A stretch of 8,532 nucleotides of DNA, from positions 1-8,532 of the forward strand of contig CAKTSW010000041.1 of the NCBI GenBank assembly GCA_934613165.1. Direction: 5' to 3'. The notes under the pieces were generated by a model that had not been told where the DNA came from, searched no databases, and worked only from the letters and a program-made list of their open reading frames with translations. Made by a program: the position numbers and the translations under genes. Source of the stretch: an uncultured Ellagibacter sp. GTDB lineage: Bacteria; Actinomycetota; Coriobacteriia; Coriobacteriales; Eggerthellaceae. The stretch's first letter is position 1; the number at the start of each line of letters is the position of its first letter. Positions 6,084-8,532 of the stretch are shown one piece after another.

Positions 6084-7067
6084 CTAACACACGCGGTTGA
6101 CGAGGGGCTCCCCCGCTGCCACGCGCGCGATGTTTTCCCACACCATGCGGTGCGCGCGGTAGAACATGCCCTCGGTCACGCCGCCGATATGCGGCGAGAA
6201 CACGCAGCGGGCAGACGCTTCGGGCGAAAGGTTGAGAAGCGGGTTGTCTGTCGTGACGGGTTCGGGCGTGAGCACATCGAGCCCCGCGGCGGCGATCCTT
6301 CCCTCTTCGAGCGCGCGGGCGAGCGCCTCCTGGTCGACGATGTCGCCGCGCGCCGTGTTCACGAGCACCGCGCCCGGTTTCATCTTGCCCAAAAACGCGT
6401 CGTCCACCATGCCGCGCGTCTCGTCGGTCACGGGAACGTGGAGGCTCACGACGTCGCAGGTCGCAAGCAAGTCGTCGAGCGTAGCGTAGCGAACCTTGAG
6501 CTCGCCTTCCGCGACGGCGTCGAGCGGATGGCGCTTGTTGTACACCATCTCGCACCCCCAAGGCCCAAGATAGCGCGCCGCCGCCTGCGCGATGGCGCCG
6601 AAGCCGACGAACCCCACCGTGCAGTCCCCAAGCTCGCTGAAGCCCTCCACCATCATCTGCTCCTTCAGCCGAATCTGGTTGCCCGAGCGAACCGCGCGAT
6701 CGCCCTCGAGCGCGCGCCGCAGGCACATGAGCATGAGCATGACGGTCTGCTCGGCGACGGCTCCCGCGTTCACGCCCGCGCAGTTGCAGACCGCGACGCC
6801 GTGGCGCTTCGCCGACGCGACGTCGATCGCGTTGAAGGCGACGCCCTCGGAATGGATGAGCTTGAGGTTGGGCATGCTCGCGATGAGCTCGTCTCCGACC
6901 GGGCTGATCGCGTCGGCGACGATGACGTCGGCGTCGGCGGCAAGCGAAAGCAGCATGTCGTCGGTCGTCCCCCGTTTCGCGCAGACGAGATCGGCCTTGC
7001 GCGCTATCTCCAAGTCGGGCAGGTACTTGCGCGTGCGCGCCTCGTTGCCAATCGCCAAAACCTTCAT
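6084..7067 (-). CDS. D-isomer-specific 2-hydroxyacid dehydrogenase
   Basis: This 327-residue NAD(P)-dependent oxidoreductase interconverts a 2-oxo acid and a D-2-hydroxy acid in the cytoplasm. The substrate-binding domain has the loop EGVAFNAIDVA (74-84). The Rossmann domain has VGFVGFGAIA (151-160), where the usual third glycine of GxGxxG is Ala160. The catalytic residues are all present: R240 (NTARGDIVD), E269 (LTPEP) and H293 (SPHIGG). After the second beta strand the residues are Y176-N-K-R179 rather than the acidic residue of NAD-specific enzymes, which favours NADP(H). The ATG at 7067 is preceded by AAAGGA. The gene lies 40 bases after the transporter stop codon on the same strand, so the two are probably cotranscribed. 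The exact substrate (glyoxylate, hydroxypyruvate, a phenyl- or alkyl-2-oxo acid) cannot be told. Confidence 0.93.
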   Translation of the reverse strand: MKVLAIGNEARTRKYLPDLEIARKADLVCAKRGTTDDMLLSLAADADVIVADAISPVGDELIASMPNLKLIHSEGVAFNAIDVASAKRHGVAVCNCAGVNAGAVAEQTVMLMLMCLRRALEGDRAVRSGNQIRLKEQMMVEGFSELGDCTVGFVGFGAIAQAAARYLGPWGCEMVYNKRHPLDAVAEGELKVRYATLDDLLATCDVVSLHVPVTDETRGMVDDAFLGKMKPGAVLVNTARGDIVDQEALARALEEGRIAAAGLDVLTPEPVTTDNPLLNLSPEASARCVFSPHIGGVTEGMFYRAHRMVWENIARVAAGEPLVNRVC

Positions 7068-7107
7068 CGAAGAGATCCTTTCCCCTTAAGTTACGTGCGC
7101 GTGCGCG

Positions 7108-8532
7108 CTACAGAAGCCCCATCCATTGCCAATACGGCACCGACACAGCCAGTCCGACCAGGCATATCGCCAGGTAGACGCCGCAATATTTCGCAAGTTC
7201 GGAGTGCTTGGCCATCTTGCCGTCCACCGCGTAGAACGCCGCAAGGTAAATCGGGCTTTGGTATTTCGCGAACCATGCGATGACGAGCGCGTAAGCGGAG
7301 AACCCGAGCACCCACGGATTCACGCCGACGCTCGCCGCCATCGGCACGAGGAACGCCATGAGCAGGTTCAGGTACGCCACCTCGGAAACGATGAGGAACC
7401 GAAGAACGACCGTGATGACGCCGATGCCGAGAACAAGGACGTAGGGGTTTCCGGCCATGAGTTGGAACACAGGGCCGCACGTCGACATGACCCAATCGTT
7501 CAGCCCGGCCTCGGCGAACACCGACCCCAGCCCGAGCGCGATGCCGATGAACAGAAGCGACGTCCAGTTCATGCCCGACTTGAACGAGGGCACGTCGATG
7601 ACCTTAAGCACGAACATGGCGACGAGCGCCACAAGGCCGACCGACATGGCCGACACATGATGGAAGGGCTCCGTCGCCCAAAGGACGACCGTGACCAAGA
7701 TGATGCCGAGCATGCGCTTCTCGACCGGTGTGAAAGGACCCGTCCCCGCCATATCGGCCGGCAGCCGGGAAGAAGCGCTCCCGGAGGCGGGTTGTCCGGC
7801 AACGCCCAGTCGCTCAGACAGTCCTCGCTTCGCTGCGGAACTCGCTTTGTGGGCATCACCGGACAACCCTGCTGCCTTGTCGCCAAGCGCCCCGACCTCG
7901 GCATTGGAGACCCCGGCTCCGGCGTCGGTGGCGCTGCCGGGCAGCCCGTCACCGGGACGGTTTTCGCCAGGCGCTTCCCCGGCGCCTTCCGCAGCCTCCC
8001 CTCGCCTCGGCTTGTAGAGAGCCATGATGGCGAAGTAGTTCAGCACGAGGACGACGATAAGCCACGGCAGGGCGGCCACGAACCAGGTGGCCATGTTGAA
8101 CTGCTCCTGCACGTCGGCGGGCAGCGTCGCCATGAGCGCATAGCCCGTCACCGATGCGGACACGATGGTCGGCGCCACGGTGCGGATGCCCACGAGCATC
8201 GCCGCGAACAGGCCCGTCGCCTGCCGGCCCTGGCGCTCGTAGCCCAGCTCGTCGCCGATGTTCATCGCGAGCGGGGCCAACATGGCGCCCTTCACGGCGA
8301 GACTCGGGATAAGCGGCCCCAAAACCGTGCCCGTCACCAGCTGCGCGATAACCTGGCAGCGGAACGTGCGCGGGAACTTGTTCACTATCGCAAGCGCGAT
8401 GCGCTTCATGAGGCCGCTCTTCTTCATGCCGACGCCGAGCGTGAACGCCGAGAGGAGCAGCCACCACGTCGACGACGCGAACGTCGAGAACACGGACCCC
8501 GTCGAGATGCCGGCGACCACGACGAACAGCAC
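7108..8532 (-). CDS. SLC13/DASS-type anion transporter, 5' end cut by window edge
   Basis: A polytopic inner-membrane protein of which 474 residues are visible. The reading frame runs off the right edge, so GTG at 8532 is probably an internal valine and the first membrane segments are missing. Hydrophobic segments fall roughly at residues 1-36, 60-92, 106-138, 148-173, 273-312, 322-343, 362-402, 406-436 and 447-474, in two halves. GPLIPSLAVKGAMLAPLA in the first half and NWTSLLFIGIALGLG in the second resemble the DASS/SLC13 fold, but the hallmark SNT substrate motif is not evident: the equivalent region of the second half reads SEVAYLNLLMAFLVP. The halves are joined by an unusual linker of about 96 residues (174-269) rich in Ala, Gly and Ser. 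The downstream dehydrogenase suggests a carboxylate substrate. Cation coupling is unknown. Confidence 0.85.
   Translation of the reverse strand: MLFVVVAGISTGSVFSTFASSTWWLLLSAFTLGVGMKKSGLMKRIALAIVNKFPRTFRCQVIAQLVTGTVLGPLIPSLAVKGAMLAPLAMNIGDELGYERQGRQATGLFAAMLVGIRTVAPTIVSASVTGYALMATLPADVQEQFNMATWFVAALPWLIVVLVLNYFAIMALYKPRRGEAAEGAGEAPGENRPGDGLPGSATDAGAGVSNAEVGALGDKAAGLSGDAHKASSAAKRGLSERLGVAGQPASGSASSRLPADMAGTGPFTPVEKRMLGIILVTVVLWATEPFHHVSAMSVGLVALVAMFVLKVIDVPSFKSGMNWTSLLFIGIALGLGSVFAEAGLNDWVMSTCGPVFQLMAGNPYVLVLGIGVITVVLRFLIVSEVAYLNLLMAFLVPMAASVGVNPWVLGFSAYALVIAWFAKYQSPIYLAAFYAVDGKMAKHSELAKYCGVYLAICLVGLAVSVPYWQWMGLL
7765..7784. repeat. Short inverted repeat beside the linker element
   Basis: CCGGGA (7765-7770) and TCCCGG (7779-7784) are perfect inverted copies 8 bases apart, just 4 bases left of the 81-base palindrome. 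They lie within the same low-complexity linker of the transporter, and GC-rich composition could produce them by chance. Confidence 0.35.
7789..7869. repeat. 81-base palindromic element inside the transporter linker
   Basis: A perfect 11-base inverted repeat, GGGTTGTCCGG (7789-7799) and CCGGACAACCC (7859-7869), encloses further pairing: GCCCA (7804-7808) with TGGGC (7850-7854), and AGTCC with GGAACT around a TCGCTTCGCTGC loop. The whole element is 81 bases, exactly 27 codons, and encodes linker residues 222-248. The layout resembles an extragenic palindromic repeat that has entered a gene without breaking the frame. Confidence 0.6.

Noticed and set aside
6150..7283. Plus-strand open frame of 377 codons opposite the dehydrogenase and transporter end
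   Set aside because: It overlaps two confident genes and has His/Arg/Ala-rich antisense composition with no motifs.
1..8532. CRISPR array, tRNA, rRNA, transposase or integrase genes
   Set aside because: I read both strands for regularly spaced repeats, cloverleaf-like segments and recombinase motifs and found none.

Overview
The window looks like chromosomal DNA from a high-GC anaerobic actinobacterium of the Eggerthellaceae type (Eggerthella, Gordonibacter or Adlercreutzia-like). This is inferred from a DMSO-reductase-family molybdoenzyme with its ferredoxin subunit, LysR control, GC-rich codon use and small palindromic repeats between and inside genes. The genus cannot be fixed without a search. 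Five genes are complete and one runs off the right edge.

Region 1-3543 (minus strand) is a two-gene operon. It encodes a bis-MGD molybdopterin oxidoreductase catalytic subunit (952-3543, GTG start) followed 4 bases later by a DmsB-like four-cluster ferredoxin subunit (204-947), and it closes with a strong intrinsic terminator (147-195). Neither protein has a Tat signal, and there is no membrane anchor gene or TorD/DmsD chaperone gene beside them. The pair therefore looks like a soluble cytoplasmic reductase or dehydroxylase. The cysteine motif for the catalytic subunit's own FeS cluster has unusual spacing.

Region 3544-4984 holds a roughly 390-base untranslated stretch upstream of the operon, a terminator (3938-3972) and a LysR-family regulator (4067-4984, minus). 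The regulator has its own transcription unit and is the obvious candidate to sense the operon's substrate. Its other possible target is the divergent gene across 4985-5277, where a GTAAA-N6-TTTAC dyad is a plausible LysR site.

Region 5278-5835 (plus strand) is a gamma-class carbonic anhydrase-like left-handed beta-helix protein. It is preceded by a TATAAT box and a run of ten C. The convergent gap 5836-6083 contains a 150-base element bounded by 24-base inverted arms matching at 21 of 24 positions, probably a REP/MITE-like repeat.

Region 6084-8532 (minus strand) is a second probable operon. A SLC13/DASS-type anion transporter (partial, 7108 to the right edge) is followed 40 bases later by a D-2-hydroxyacid dehydrogenase with NADP-type features. 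Together they suggest uptake and redox conversion of a 2-oxo or 2-hydroxy acid. The transporter carries a roughly 96-residue low-complexity linker containing an in-frame 81-base palindromic element.
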